Assembly (NCBI RefSeq): GCF_052044135.1
Contig: NZ_JBQDYF010000002.1
Span: 248,001 to 312,000, forward strand
Reading direction: 5' to 3'
Length of the DNA stretch: 64,000 nucleotides
From: Salinisphaera sp052044135
GTDB lineage: Bacteria; Pseudomonadota; Gammaproteobacteria; Nevskiales; Salinisphaeraceae
Position numbers and translations under genes: made by a program. Positions 52,743 to 61,064 of this stretch are shown in pieces. Position 1 is the stretch's first letter; each line of letters starts with the position of its first letter. A model generated the notes under the pieces. It was not told where the DNA came from, did no database searches, and saw only the letters and a list, made by a program, of their open reading frames with translations.

Positions 52743-55700
52743 ATGGCTTTGAAGACAGTTCTGGGTAGCGCGGCGACGTTGTTCGCGGTAACGACCGCTG
52801 TGATCCCGATGGCGCATGCCGACACGGCCCAAAAGCCGGCTGCCGGTGCCAGGCAGTCCGCGCCGCCGTTGATGCGTTATCCGACCGTTCATGGCGACAC
52901 CGTGGTCTTCGAGGCCGGCGGCAATCTCTGGAAAGCCGACATCCACGGCGGCATGGCCACGCAGCTGACCGACGACCCGGGTTTCGACGAGGACGCGCAT
53001 TTCTCGCCGAACGGCAAATGGGTCGCGTTTACCGGCTGGTACCAGGGCAACACCGATGTCTATCTCGTGCCCGCCGCCGGCGGCCGGGTGCGGCGCCTGA
53101 CCTATCACTCGATCAACAACCCGAGCGAGGGCGGCAAGCTCAAGCCGACCAAGGACAACCGCGTGATCGGATGGACGCCGGACAGTAAACAGGTGGTGTT
53201 TCTTTCCCGGCGCGACAGTCTCAATCCGCAGGTCATGCATGCCTACACGGTGCCGGTTGGCGGCGGCCTGCCGAAGAAGCTGCCGATCCCGTGGACCGGG
53301 CCGCTGTCGTTCGGGCCCAACGATCACACCGTGGCCTACAACAAGCTTGCCCGGGTCTACCGGCCGTTTCACCGCAAGCATTATTACGGCGGCCAGGCCC
53401 AGGATATCTGGACCTTCGATTACAAGAACGGCAAGAGCCATCGCATCACGCACTGGAAGGGCGCGGACGTATGGCCGATGTGGTCGGGCGATACGATCTA
53501 TTTCAGTTCCGACCGTGGCCCCAACCATATCCAGAACCTCTGGGCCTACTCGCAGAAGACGAAGCAGTTCAAGCAGCTGACGCATTTTTCGACCTACGAC
53601 ATCGATTTCCCGACGCTGGGCGGCGACAAGATCACCTTCTCCGACGGCGGCGATCTGTATGTCTACAACACCGGGAGTCAGGGCCTGACCAAGCTCAACG
53701 TGCGCGTGCCGCTCAACGGCGTGAAGGCGATGCCGCACTGGGCCAAGGTCGAGGGCCACGTCGATGAATCGGCGATCGCGCCGAACGGGCATCTGGCGGT
53801 GTTTTCGGCTCGCGGCGCGTTGTTCACCGTGCCGGCCAAGTACGGCAGCGCCAACACACTCACCCAGAATCCGGCGGCCGACCAGCGCGATCCGGCCTGG
53901 TCGCCGAACGGCAAGCAGATCGCATACATCGGCGCCGAGGGCGATCACCAGGCGGTGTACGTTCGCCCGGCCGATGGCGGCAAGCCGAAGGCACTCACGC
54001 ACGACAAGCTCAGCGTGCACGGCCCGCTTTCCTGGAGCCCGGACAGCAAGCACCTGACCTATGTCGACGCCGATCAGACGCTCTGGATGATCGACGTGAA
54101 ATCGGATAAGCGGACCCGGATCACGCGCGACCCGAGCAAGACGCGCGGCAATTTCTCCGATCTGCACTGGTCACCGGGCAGCGACTGGCTGGCGTTTTCC
54201 AAGGCGATCCCGCAGCCGATCGGCAACATGACCGTGCCGAATATCCAGGCGATTTATCTGTACCACGTCACCGACGGCAAGCTGACCCGGCTCGGCGACG
54301 GCCAGTACAACGATTCGGACCCGTTCTTCTCGGACGATGGTAAATATCTGTTCTTCGTATCCCAGCGTATCGTCAATCCGACCTTCTCCAACTTCGACGA
54401 GATCACCGCGGGCCTGAAAAGCAGCGGCCTGTATGCCGCGACCCTGAAAAAGGATACCCCTTCACCGATCGCCCCCCGTGTGCGTTCGGCCACCAAAGGG
54501 CTCGACGACGATTCTGCAAGCAGCGACGACGATAGCCCCAAGAAGAACGCCAAAGCGCACGACGGCAGTTCGAACAAGGGCAAGGAAAGCGACAAGAAAT
54601 CCAAACACAAGACCGATCGCAAGCCGGTCGATATCGACGTCGCCGGGCTGATGGGCCGCGCGGTGCGCCTGCCGGTGCCGGATGCCGATATATCGAGCGT
54701 GGCCGAGGCCAAGGGCGTCGTCTACTACACCACCCAGCCGAGCCAGACCATCGAAGGCCCGTTGTCGGGCGAGCAGTCGGCGCTGCGCGCCTACGACATG
54801 GACAAACGCAAGGACCACACGCTGGAGACCGACGTCAAACACGTCGCGCTTTCAGCCGATGGCAGCACGCTGTTCTACCAGCACAAGGGTGACTGGATGA
54901 CGCGCCCGGCGTCGTTCGCCAAGGACCCGGGCGACGATGCCGTCGACAAGATCGATCTGTCGGGCCTGAAGCGCTGGGTCCAGCCCGAGGCCGAATGGCC
55001 GACCGCCTACGGCGAGGCCATGCGCGACGTGCGCGATTACTTCCTCGATCCGAAGCTGATCCACAAGATCTGGCCGGCGATCGACGCGCGCTATCGCAAG
55101 CTGCTGGATCGCGCCGCCACGCGCGAAGACGTGGATTGGCTGATTGCCAATGCCATGGGCACGCCCGGCGAAAGCCATATGTATGTGCGCGGCGGCAACG
55201 ACGGCTGGAAGACCCCGGCCAACCCCACAGCCGACCTCGGCGCCGAGTTCGCGCTGGACCCGGACTCCGGCCGCTACAAGATCGCGAAGATCTACCAGGG
55301 CGACAACACGGTGCCGGGCTACCGGGCGCCGCTCAACCAGCCGGGCCTGAAGGTCAAGGCCGGCGACTATCTGCTGGCGATCAATGGGCAACCGCTCAAG
55401 GCCCCGACCAACCCGTACAAGTTGCTTCAGGGTACCAATGGCGACACCATCTCGCTCAAGGTGGCGGACGATGCCGACGGCAAGAATGCGCACGTCATTC
55501 ATGTCGAGCCGGTCGCGAATGCACACAAGCTGCACCTGCTGGCCTGGATCCGGCATAACCGTCAGACCGTCGACAAGATGTCGGACGGCCAGATCGGCTA
55601 CGTCTATCTTGAAGACATGGAAGCCACGGGGATGAAGGAGTTCATCCGCCAGTACTACAGCCAGCGCAACAAGAAGGCGATCATCTTCGACGACCGCTGG

Positions 55701-56270
55701 AACCTGGGCGGCTTCATCGACCCGATGCTGTTCGATCGCATCGATCGCCCGCTCGATGGCATGTTCACCAATCGCTATCGGGCCACCAGCCCGACCCCGA
55801 ATGCGCCCATGGGCTACATGGCCGCGCTCATCAATCGCGGTTCCGCTTCCGATGGCGATATCTTCGCCTACATGTTCAAGAAGGATCATCTCGGCCCGAC
55901 CATCGGCAGCCGGACCTGGGCCGGCGTGCGCGGCTACGACGGGTCGTTCGATCTGCTCGGTGGTGGCAGCCTCGTGGTCTCCGACAACGGCATGTACGGG
56001 ACCCACGGCCAATGGATCGTCGAGAACATCGGCGTGAAGCCCGACGTGCGCGTCCACGACAAGCCGGGGGATCTCAACGCCGGGCACGATGCGCAGCTGG
56101 AAAAAGCAGTGCATATGCTGATGGCCAGGATAAAGGCCCATCCCAAGACCTATCCGCAGGCGCCGAGCTGGATGCCGGCTTTTCCGCCACAGCCGGATTA
56201 TCCGGCCTGCGACAGCGACAAGGTCGGCAATGGGGTGTGCGACTGGGACAACGGCAACAGCGGCAGCTGA
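52743..56270 (+). CDS. Tricorn-like S41 protease precursor
   Basis: A 1175-residue exported protease. A signal peptide (MALKTVLGSAATLFAVTTAV, cleavage near AHA-D) is followed by two beta-propeller regions with TolB/tricorn repeats (LTDDPGFDEDAHFSPNGKWV, DQRDPAWSPNGKQIAYIGAE, LSWSPDSKHLTYVDADQTLW), a charged Lys/Asp/Ser-rich linker (about 590-640), a tricorn core helical part, a PDZ domain (about 835-930) and the S41 catalytic domain. The nucleophile lies in NRGSASDGD (S1034 or S1036). Thermoplasma tricorn is cytosolic, whereas this one is predicted periplasmic, as in many bacterial homologues. The C-terminus has a Cys-containing, Asp/Asn/Gly-rich tail. GAGGGA precedes the ATG. Confidence 0.9.
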   Translation: MALKTVLGSAATLFAVTTAVIPMAHADTAQKPAAGARQSAPPLMRYPTVHGDTVVFEAGGNLWKADIHGGMATQLTDDPGFDEDAHFSPNGKWVAFTGWYQGNTDVYLVPAAGGRVRRLTYHSINNPSEGGKLKPTKDNRVIGWTPDSKQVVFLSRRDSLNPQVMHAYTVPVGGGLPKKLPIPWTGPLSFGPNDHTVAYNKLARVYRPFHRKHYYGGQAQDIWTFDYKNGKSHRITHWKGADVWPMWSGDTIYFSSDRGPNHIQNLWAYSQKTKQFKQLTHFSTYDIDFPTLGGDKITFSDGGDLYVYNTGSQGLTKLNVRVPLNGVKAMPHWAKVEGHVDESAIAPNGHLAVFSARGALFTVPAKYGSANTLTQNPAADQRDPAWSPNGKQIAYIGAEGDHQAVYVRPADGGKPKALTHDKLSVHGPLSWSPDSKHLTYVDADQTLWMIDVKSDKRTRITRDPSKTRGNFSDLHWSPGSDWLAFSKAIPQPIGNMTVPNIQAIYLYHVTDGKLTRLGDGQYNDSDPFFSDDGKYLFFVSQRIVNPTFSNFDEITAGLKSSGLYAATLKKDTPSPIAPRVRSATKGLDDDSASSDDDSPKKNAKAHDGSSNKGKESDKKSKHKTDRKPVDIDVAGLMGRAVRLPVPDADISSVAEAKGVVYYTTQPSQTIEGPLSGEQSALRAYDMDKRKDHTLETDVKHVALSADGSTLFYQHKGDWMTRPASFAKDPGDDAVDKIDLSGLKRWVQPEAEWPTAYGEAMRDVRDYFLDPKLIHKIWPAIDARYRKLLDRAATREDVDWLIANAMGTPGESHMYVRGGNDGWKTPANPTADLGAEFALDPDSGRYKIAKIYQGDNTVPGYRAPLNQPGLKVKAGDYLLAINGQPLKAPTNPYKLLQGTNGDTISLKVADDADGKNAHVIHVEPVANAHKLHLLAWIRHNRQTVDKMSDGQIGYVYLEDMEATGMKEFIRQYYSQRNKKAIIFDDRWNLGGFIDPMLFDRIDRPLDGMFTNRYRATSPTPNAPMGYMAALINRGSASDGDIFAYMFKKDHLGPTIGSRTWAGVRGYDGSFDLLGGGSLVVSDNGMYGTHGQWIVENIGVKPDVRVHDKPGDLNAGHDAQLEKAVHMLMARIKAHPKTYPQAPSWMPAFPPQPDYPACDSDKVGNGVCDWDNGNSGS

Positions 56271-56359
56271 AAGCGTCCGGCCGCCGCGGCGGCCATCGGC
56301 CGCGAAGTCGTCAAAAACAAAAGACGGGCACGGGCCGGCTTTCGTTTTCGAGGGCGTTG

Positions 56360-56386
56360 AAAAACAGCGGATTTTCAGCTGTTTTT
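56360..56386 (+). terminator. Terminator of the tricorn-like gene
   Basis: A 9-bp stem AAAAACAGC/GCTGTTTTT (56360-56368 with 56378-56386), whose 3' arm ends in five T residues, lies 90 bp after the stop. Confidence 0.7.
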
Positions 56387-56497
56387 GTATCGGATTAATT
56401 ATATGGCTATCCGCCGCCGGCCGGCCGTGCTAAGCATGGCCGACCGGCGCCACGTATCGCGCGCCGGCTCATCCCTCGATACAGCGGAGTAGCTGCC

Positions 56498-56986
56498 ATG
56501 TTGAGAACAAGTCTGGTCGCCATCGGCATCGTATTGGCCAGCGGTGGCCTGGCCCTGGCGCAACCATCATCGCCGGACGCAGGCCCGCCCAATCCGCCCC
56601 CCAAGCCGCCCGGCCACCATCACCCGCCACCGCCGCCTCCGGGCGGCCCCGCTGCGCTGCAGGGCAAGGGTTTCGATCTGCAACTCGGCCACGGCCAGGG
56701 CCTGCGCGTTCAATGCGGCGATGAACCGCTCAAAGGCTGCATCCAGGCGGCCCAGCCGCTGATTCACCAGCTGGCGCAATCGAGCCGGCGTGGTGAGCGT
56801 CATCGCATGGCCTGGAAACATCATCACAAACCCACGGGCCACGCCTCGATGGGAGCCGGGTCCGGGATGACGACGAATCAGGGCGCGGCCGCGAAGCCGG
56901 GCTCGTCCCAGGGCCCGCAGCCGTCACCGTCCGACGTATCGGGCGCATCGACGCAACCCGATGGTGCCGCTGGCCCGGCGCAATAG
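56498..56986 (+). CDS. Small exported Pro/His-rich protein
   Basis: A 162-residue protein with a signal peptide (LRTSLVAIGIVLASGGLALA-Q). The mature part opens with a proline-rich tract containing GHHHPPPPPPGG, then a short ordered section (FDLQLGHGQGLRVQCGDEPL, two Cys residues), and ends in a low-complexity Gly/Ser/Pro/Gln tail. No family was recognised. The His-Pro tract could bind metal. GGAGTAG precedes the ATG at 56498. Confidence 0.65.
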   Translation: MLRTSLVAIGIVLASGGLALAQPSSPDAGPPNPPPKPPGHHHPPPPPPGGPAALQGKGFDLQLGHGQGLRVQCGDEPLKGCIQAAQPLIHQLAQSSRRGERHRMAWKHHHKPTGHASMGAGSGMTTNQGAAAKPGSSQGPQPSPSDVSGASTQPDGAAGPAQ

Positions 56987-57144
56987 CGCGAAATCGCGGG
57001 GCGTGAATCGATCGTTCGGCGCGGGTGAGCGGATGCCGGGCGATCGACTCACGGTTTCCGCGGATCGAACGCGACGCACGTGGTGCTGGCGCGTCGACGC
57101 AATCGGCCGCTGTGCTGGCCGCGGCAGACCGGATTCGCCGCCGG

Positions 57145-57975
57145 TCATGGGCCCAAGGGCGCCGCCATGCCGGCCGGTACGCTTGCCGCCCGGGCGCCGA
57201 GTGCGGCGATCGCCGCCTTGCCGCGCACCGTCATGTCGCTGATGAACAGGAATTGATCGCGCATGTCGAACGGGTAGGCGCGCAGCTTGTAGTGCGTGCC
57301 CCAGGGCGTTTCAGACAGCACCACGACAATGGGTTTGTCGTATTCCAGATAGGCGCTGGTGAGCGCGACTTCGTGCAGCGCAGCGCGGACTTTCTGTGCG
57401 TCGTGATCCGGCGCGACATAGAAGTTGGCCACGCACATGAGCGTGCGCGAACCATCGTTGGCGTTCGCGACGTTCGAGTTCCAGAGCGTGTCGTGCGGCG
57501 CGGTGACGACGTTGTCGTCCGGCGTGTTGATACGCACCGCGCGCAACCCGACCGAAAGCACCTCGCCGTAGGCGTCGCCGAGTTTCACCCAGTCGCCGGG
57601 GCGATAGGGACGCTCGAAGATCGCCACGATGCCGGCGATGAGGCTGGAGACGTAATCCTTGAAGGCGAAGCCGATCGCCAGGCTGGCGGCGCCCATGATC
57701 ACCAGAAAATTCTGGAAGGTCACGTTGAACACGATCGGAATCAACCAGAGGATGGCGATCGCCAGCAGCGCGAGCCGCAGAATCGGCACCGCGCCGAGAA
57801 GCAGCAGACGCAGCTGGTTTGGCCCGCGTTCGGCCAGGAACGGCAGCGACCGCCGGATCACGACAATGGCGACCGCCGTGCCGCTCACGATCAGCGCGAT
57901 CTTGAGAAAGTTGATGTCCTGGAGATTGTGGATCAGGTGTGCGGCCTGCCGGCCGCTGTCGTTGGCTCCAGCCAT
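57145..57975 (-). CDS. MscS-type small-conductance mechanosensitive channel
   Basis: A 276-residue MscS-family protein with three N-terminal hydrophobic segments. The pore helix and following loop are seen in VIMGAASLAIGFAFKDYVSS (about 94-113), then IVAIFERPYRPGDWVKLGDA and GEVLSVGLRAVRINTPDDNV, which form the beta domain. An alpha/beta C-terminal domain follows. It would release solutes on hypo-osmotic shock. The neighbour gene ends 3 bp before its start, so the two form an operon. Confidence 0.9.
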   Translation of the reverse strand: MAGANDSGRQAAHLIHNLQDINFLKIALIVSGTAVAIVVIRRSLPFLAERGPNQLRLLLLGAVPILRLALLAIAILWLIPIVFNVTFQNFLVIMGAASLAIGFAFKDYVSSLIAGIVAIFERPYRPGDWVKLGDAYGEVLSVGLRAVRINTPDDNVVTAPHDTLWNSNVANANDGSRTLMCVANFYVAPDHDAQKVRAALHEVALTSAYLEYDKPIVVVLSETPWGTHYKLRAYPFDMRDQFLFISDMTVRGKAAIAALGARAASVPAGMAAPLGP

Positions 57976-57978
57976 GGC

Positions 57979-59172
57979 TCAGACCTCGGCGACGGGAAAG
58001 CCGGCCGTCGTCAGGCCGGTACGGATCGTGGGGTAGGCTTCGGGGGTGCAGGTCAGGCGGCCCTGCGCATCGTGCGCCAGAATACCCGCGGCCAGCAGAC
58101 TGTTGATGGTGTTCGCGGTTCCGGTGAACGGCAGCACGTCGGTGAGCCGCGCCGGCAACATGGGGCCGTGGATCAGCAGGGCATGCAGAACCAGCAGCGA
58201 ATCGTCGCCGCGGCGGCTCGGCAGGGAGAACGCCTCGAATGCGGTCACCCACAGGGTATGCGCATCCCCGTTAGCGGCGTCGGCGGTCGCGGCATCGACG
58301 CCGTTATCCGTGTCGTCGTTCGCGGCAATATGCTGGCGCAGGCTGTGGCGCCATAGTCGCCACGCGATCCATGGCACGCCGCGGCTTGCCGCAGCGAGGC
58401 TGATCAGTCGGTCGTGGGGCTTGCCATCGGCGCTCAGGGCCAGCATATCGTCGCCCGAGGCCGCGTCCCGGAACCGCATCGGTTGCTCGGTATTCGCGCT
58501 GGATATCTCTCGAAACCAGCCACGCAGTCGCTCGCCATCGAACGGTTGGAAGGTCAGCGGCGCCGGCAGTACGGCATCGGCGCGCACCGCCCGTTTGAGA
58601 TACTGCCAGGCCCAGCTGTTACAGCCGATCACCGCCCGGCGATCGAGTTCGCTCAGCCGGTCGAGCAGGGCGCGAATCAGCCACAGCCCATCGCGGTGAC
58701 GGAGAAACCACGCCTCCAGTGCCGGCACGACCAGCAGGCCATCACCGTCGAGCGTCGGCAACGCGTCGGGGTCCGCTTGCAGGATGGCGTCTCGTGCGGG
58801 TGTTTGCAGCACATGATGGCCTTGCCGTTCGGCCCAGCTGGCGACAATACGATCCTGATCGCCCGGCGGCAGCACGATAAGCTGAAGACGCGGGGCGTCC
58901 GGCCCCCGGTCGGCCCAGGCGCCGAGCGTGGCCTGGAGTTCGTCGATCAACGGCCCGCAGGCCGGCGGCGCGGCGGCGGCGTCCAGCATGTCGAGCGTCG
59001 ATGAATGCAGGCGGGCGTGGTCGATCCGCGGTGCGTCGGTCCGGCGGCGGAGCAGTTCACGCGCCCGGGTGAGCACGCTCTGCAGCGTGTCGCGCGTCGG
59101 CAGGGCCGGGACGCGGTAGTCGGACAGCGGCCCGAAACGCGGGCTTTCGTCTCGGCTTTCGGCGTCCGTCAT
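57979..59172 (-). CDS. Uncharacterised protein in an operon with MscS
   Basis: A 397-residue soluble protein. The N-terminal 130 residues are helical. The middle resembles a degenerate P-loop-type fold: LQLIVLPPGDQDRIVASWAE in the Walker A-like place but without GKS/T, then GDGLLVVPALEAWFLRHRDG and RRAVIGCNSWAWQYLKRAV. The C-terminus looks like a winged helix (DDSLLVLHALLIHGPMLPAR, INSLLAAGILAHDAQGRLT). No membrane segment. I do not recognise the family. Position directly before and nearly overlapping mscS suggests a role tied to the channel. The ATG at 59172 is the first with plausible sequence after it. Confidence 0.75.
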   Translation of the reverse strand: MTDAESRDESPRFGPLSDYRVPALPTRDTLQSVLTRARELLRRRTDAPRIDHARLHSSTLDMLDAAAAPPACGPLIDELQATLGAWADRGPDAPRLQLIVLPPGDQDRIVASWAERQGHHVLQTPARDAILQADPDALPTLDGDGLLVVPALEAWFLRHRDGLWLIRALLDRLSELDRRAVIGCNSWAWQYLKRAVRADAVLPAPLTFQPFDGERLRGWFREISSANTEQPMRFRDAASGDDMLALSADGKPHDRLISLAAASRGVPWIAWRLWRHSLRQHIAANDDTDNGVDAATADAANGDAHTLWVTAFEAFSLPSRRGDDSLLVLHALLIHGPMLPARLTDVLPFTGTANTINSLLAAGILAHDAQGRLTCTPEAYPTIRTGLTTAGFPVAEV

Positions 59173-59292
59173 GGGCTTTCCTGGCAAGCTGCTTGGCAAT
59201 CGCTTCGCTGGCCCGAGTATAGCGGGGTGCTTGCAAACGATGGCCGGCGATGCCATCTATTTAATGACGATTCCGACGGCTCGGAGGATGCG

Positions 59293-59562
59293 ATGGCCAG
59301 TGGATGGGCGCGCGAGGGCGCGGTACAGGAACAGATCGACGACACCGTGAACGATGCCGTGGCGAAGGCGCGCCGCGAACTGGCGCAGGGCGGCGCCAGC
59401 CTCACGCACTGCGAGGAATGCGGTGAGCCGATCCCCGAGCGGCGGCGCGAACTGATCCCCGGCGTGCGGCTGTGCGTGGCATGCCAGGCCGAAGCGGACG
59501 AACACGCGCGCCGGGCCGGCGGCTTCAATCGGCGCGCCAGCAAGGACAGTCAGTTGCGCTGA
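59293..59562 (+). CDS. TraR/DksA-type zinc-finger protein (YbiI-like)
   Basis: An 89-residue protein with the C4 zinc finger CEECGEPIPERRRELIPGVR then LCVACQ, and a short helical N-terminus. This is the layout of YbiI and other short DksA/TraR relatives. They lack the long coiled coil, so an effect on RNA polymerase is uncertain. GGAGG at 59283-59287 is 5 bp before the ATG. The 3' end overlaps the convergent LysR gene by 13 bp. Confidence 0.88.
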   Translation: MASGWAREGAVQEQIDDTVNDAVAKARRELAQGGASLTHCEECGEPIPERRRELIPGVRLCVACQAEADEHARRAGGFNRRASKDSQLR

Positions 59563-60431
59563 TCGGCGTCGAACGCAGCGCGCAGACAGCTGGCCAGGGT
59601 CTCGGCGGCCGTGCCCGCGTCCGCACGCTGGATCAGTGCGATACGCGTCGCGGCGAGCGCCGGCAACTCCCGCAGGGCGACCAGCGGTGGCTCGACCAGG
59701 CCGGCCGGCAGTGCGGCGACCGCGAGATCGGCGAGCGCCGCCGCGCTCTGGCCGGCGCCGCTTTCGCTGGAATAGGCGATACGGTAATCGATATCGGCGC
59801 CGTCGAGTGCGGCCAGGGCGCTGGATCGCCATGCGCAGCCGTGATTGGCAAGCGCCAACGGCAACGGGCGGCGATGGGCGGCACGGCCGTCCGGCAACCC
59901 GGCCCACACCATGTGCTCGGTCGCCACGATATCCTCAATGCGTGAGTCGGTATCGTCGCTGCCGGCCGAAATCAGGGCCAGGTCGAGCTCGCCGGCGGCC
60001 ACGCGGGCCGACAAATCCGCACTGCCTCGGGCGACGACGTTGACCGTCACCTGCGGATGTTCGCGCGCAAGCTGGCCGAGCGCGCGCGGCAACACCCGGC
60101 GCCCGAGATCATCCGGCAAGCCCAGCCCGACCTGGCCTTCGATCGCGGGGGCGAGGAAATGGGACACGGCCTCGGCGTTGAGCTGCAGGAGACGGCGCGC
60201 ATACGACAGCAGCAATTCGCCGTGTTCGGTCACACGCACCCGCCGGGCTTCGCGCACGAACAGCGGCTGGGCGAGCCTGTTCTCCAGGCCTTTGATCTGC
60301 ATGCTCAACGCGGACGGGGTGCGGTGAACCTGGCGCGCCGCGGCGGTGAAGCTGCCGGCTTCCGCAATCGCCACAAAACTGCGCAGTACGTCCGTATCCA
60401 GCGTGCGGGGCGGGTTTATCGATGCGTGCAC
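59550..60431 (-). CDS. LysR-family transcriptional regulator
   Basis: A 293-residue regulator. HTH: TDVLRSFVAIAEAGSFTAAA and HRTPSALSMQIKGLENRLAQ. The effector domain includes GQVGLGLPDDLGRRVLPRAL. The R-x-x-S-A-x-S-x-Q-I-K form is that of the LrhA/HexA group, which control motility, virulence or RpoS-linked traits in enterics. No obvious target lies next to it except the divergent DUF1127 gene. A short palindrome lies in the divergent region. Confidence 0.86.
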   Translation of the reverse strand: MHASINPPRTLDTDVLRSFVAIAEAGSFTAAARQVHRTPSALSMQIKGLENRLAQPLFVREARRVRVTEHGELLLSYARRLLQLNAEAVSHFLAPAIEGQVGLGLPDDLGRRVLPRALGQLAREHPQVTVNVVARGSADLSARVAAGELDLALISAGSDDTDSRIEDIVATEHMVWAGLPDGRAAHRRPLPLALANHGCAWRSSALAALDGADIDYRIAYSSESGAGQSAAALADLAVAALPAGLVEPPLVALRELPALAATRIALIQRADAGTAAETLASCLRAAFDADQRN

Positions 60432-60458
60432 CGCGTCGTCCGTTAAGTAAAATTGAAC

Positions 60459-60471
60459 ATCTAATGTAGAT
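60459..60471. promoter_or_regulatory. Candidate LysR box near the LysR/DUF1127 divergent promoters
   Basis: ATCTA-ATG-TAGAT is a perfect 5-bp inverted repeat in an AT-rich stretch 28 bp upstream of the LysR ATG, with TTGAACAT and AGATCT around it. It is a good place for autorepression. Confidence 0.45.
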
Positions 60472-60607
60472 CTTTGCGCTGTATTGAATCAAGCGGGCGT
60501 ATCAGTCTGGATCGGGCCACTTGAACCGAGCCTGTTTTATGTGTCCGATCGAATGCTCCCGGGCGCGCCGCCTGGTCTCGACGCGGCCTGCTCTCCCCGA
60601 TCTGTAC

Positions 60608-60859
60608 ATGCCGGCGATGCCGCCGTTGGGCCTGATCGCCTGGATACGCCGTGCCCTCGATCGCCGGGCGTGCCGGCGCCAGCTCGAGGCCCTGCTCGGC
60701 GAAGACGATCATCGGCTGGCCGATCTGGGGCTGACGCGAGCCGATATTCACCAGGCGCTGCGTTGTGCCGATGATCCCTGCCGGCAGTTGGCCCGAACCC
60801 TGAAGACGAATGCCGCAACGGCGTCCGCGAGAGACCCGTTCGACAGCGAGTGCCACTGA
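60608..60859 (+). CDS. DUF1127-domain protein
   Basis: An 83-residue protein. The DUF1127 motif is IAWIRRALDRRACRRQLEAL followed by DDHRLADLGLTRADIHQAL, with W-x-x-R at the front and the L-x-D-x-G-x-x-R-x-D core. DUF1127 proteins are small, often Arg-rich, RNA- or membrane-linked regulators. Other in-frame starts exist at 60521 (TTG) and 60539; the ATG at 60608 gives the usual length. It is co-oriented with the SulP gene 205 bp downstream. Confidence 0.75.
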   Translation: MPAMPPLGLIAWIRRALDRRACRRQLEALLGEDDHRLADLGLTRADIHQALRCADDPCRQLARTLKTNAATASARDPFDSECH

Positions 60860-60977
60860 TAGGCCGACTTGGATCGCCGCCCGGGTGCCCGGGGCCGGCT
60901 GTAGGGCGGCGGTTTGTCTGTTAGTATTCGTGGCTCGCGCCCGGCAGCGCGAATAATCCCCGAATCGATGATATTGC

Positions 60978-61043
60978 GCCGCGTCGGGTGCGGCGGGCCA
61001 CGCGAACGAAAACGAACGCCTGGCCCGCCGCACCCGACGCGGC
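60978..61043 (+). other. Perfect 23-bp hairpin in the SulP leader
   Basis: 60978-61000 and 61021-61043 are perfect reverse complements (23 bp, G+C-rich) with a 20-nt A-rich loop (CGCGAACGAAAACGAACGCC). The structure ends 21 bp before the SulP ATG and is followed by CTATTTGTGTTT. It could end transcription from the DUF1127 gene, or act as a leader structure of the SulP-Usp transcript. Confidence 0.75.
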
Positions 61044-61064
61044 TATTTGTGTTTGGAAAGATAA

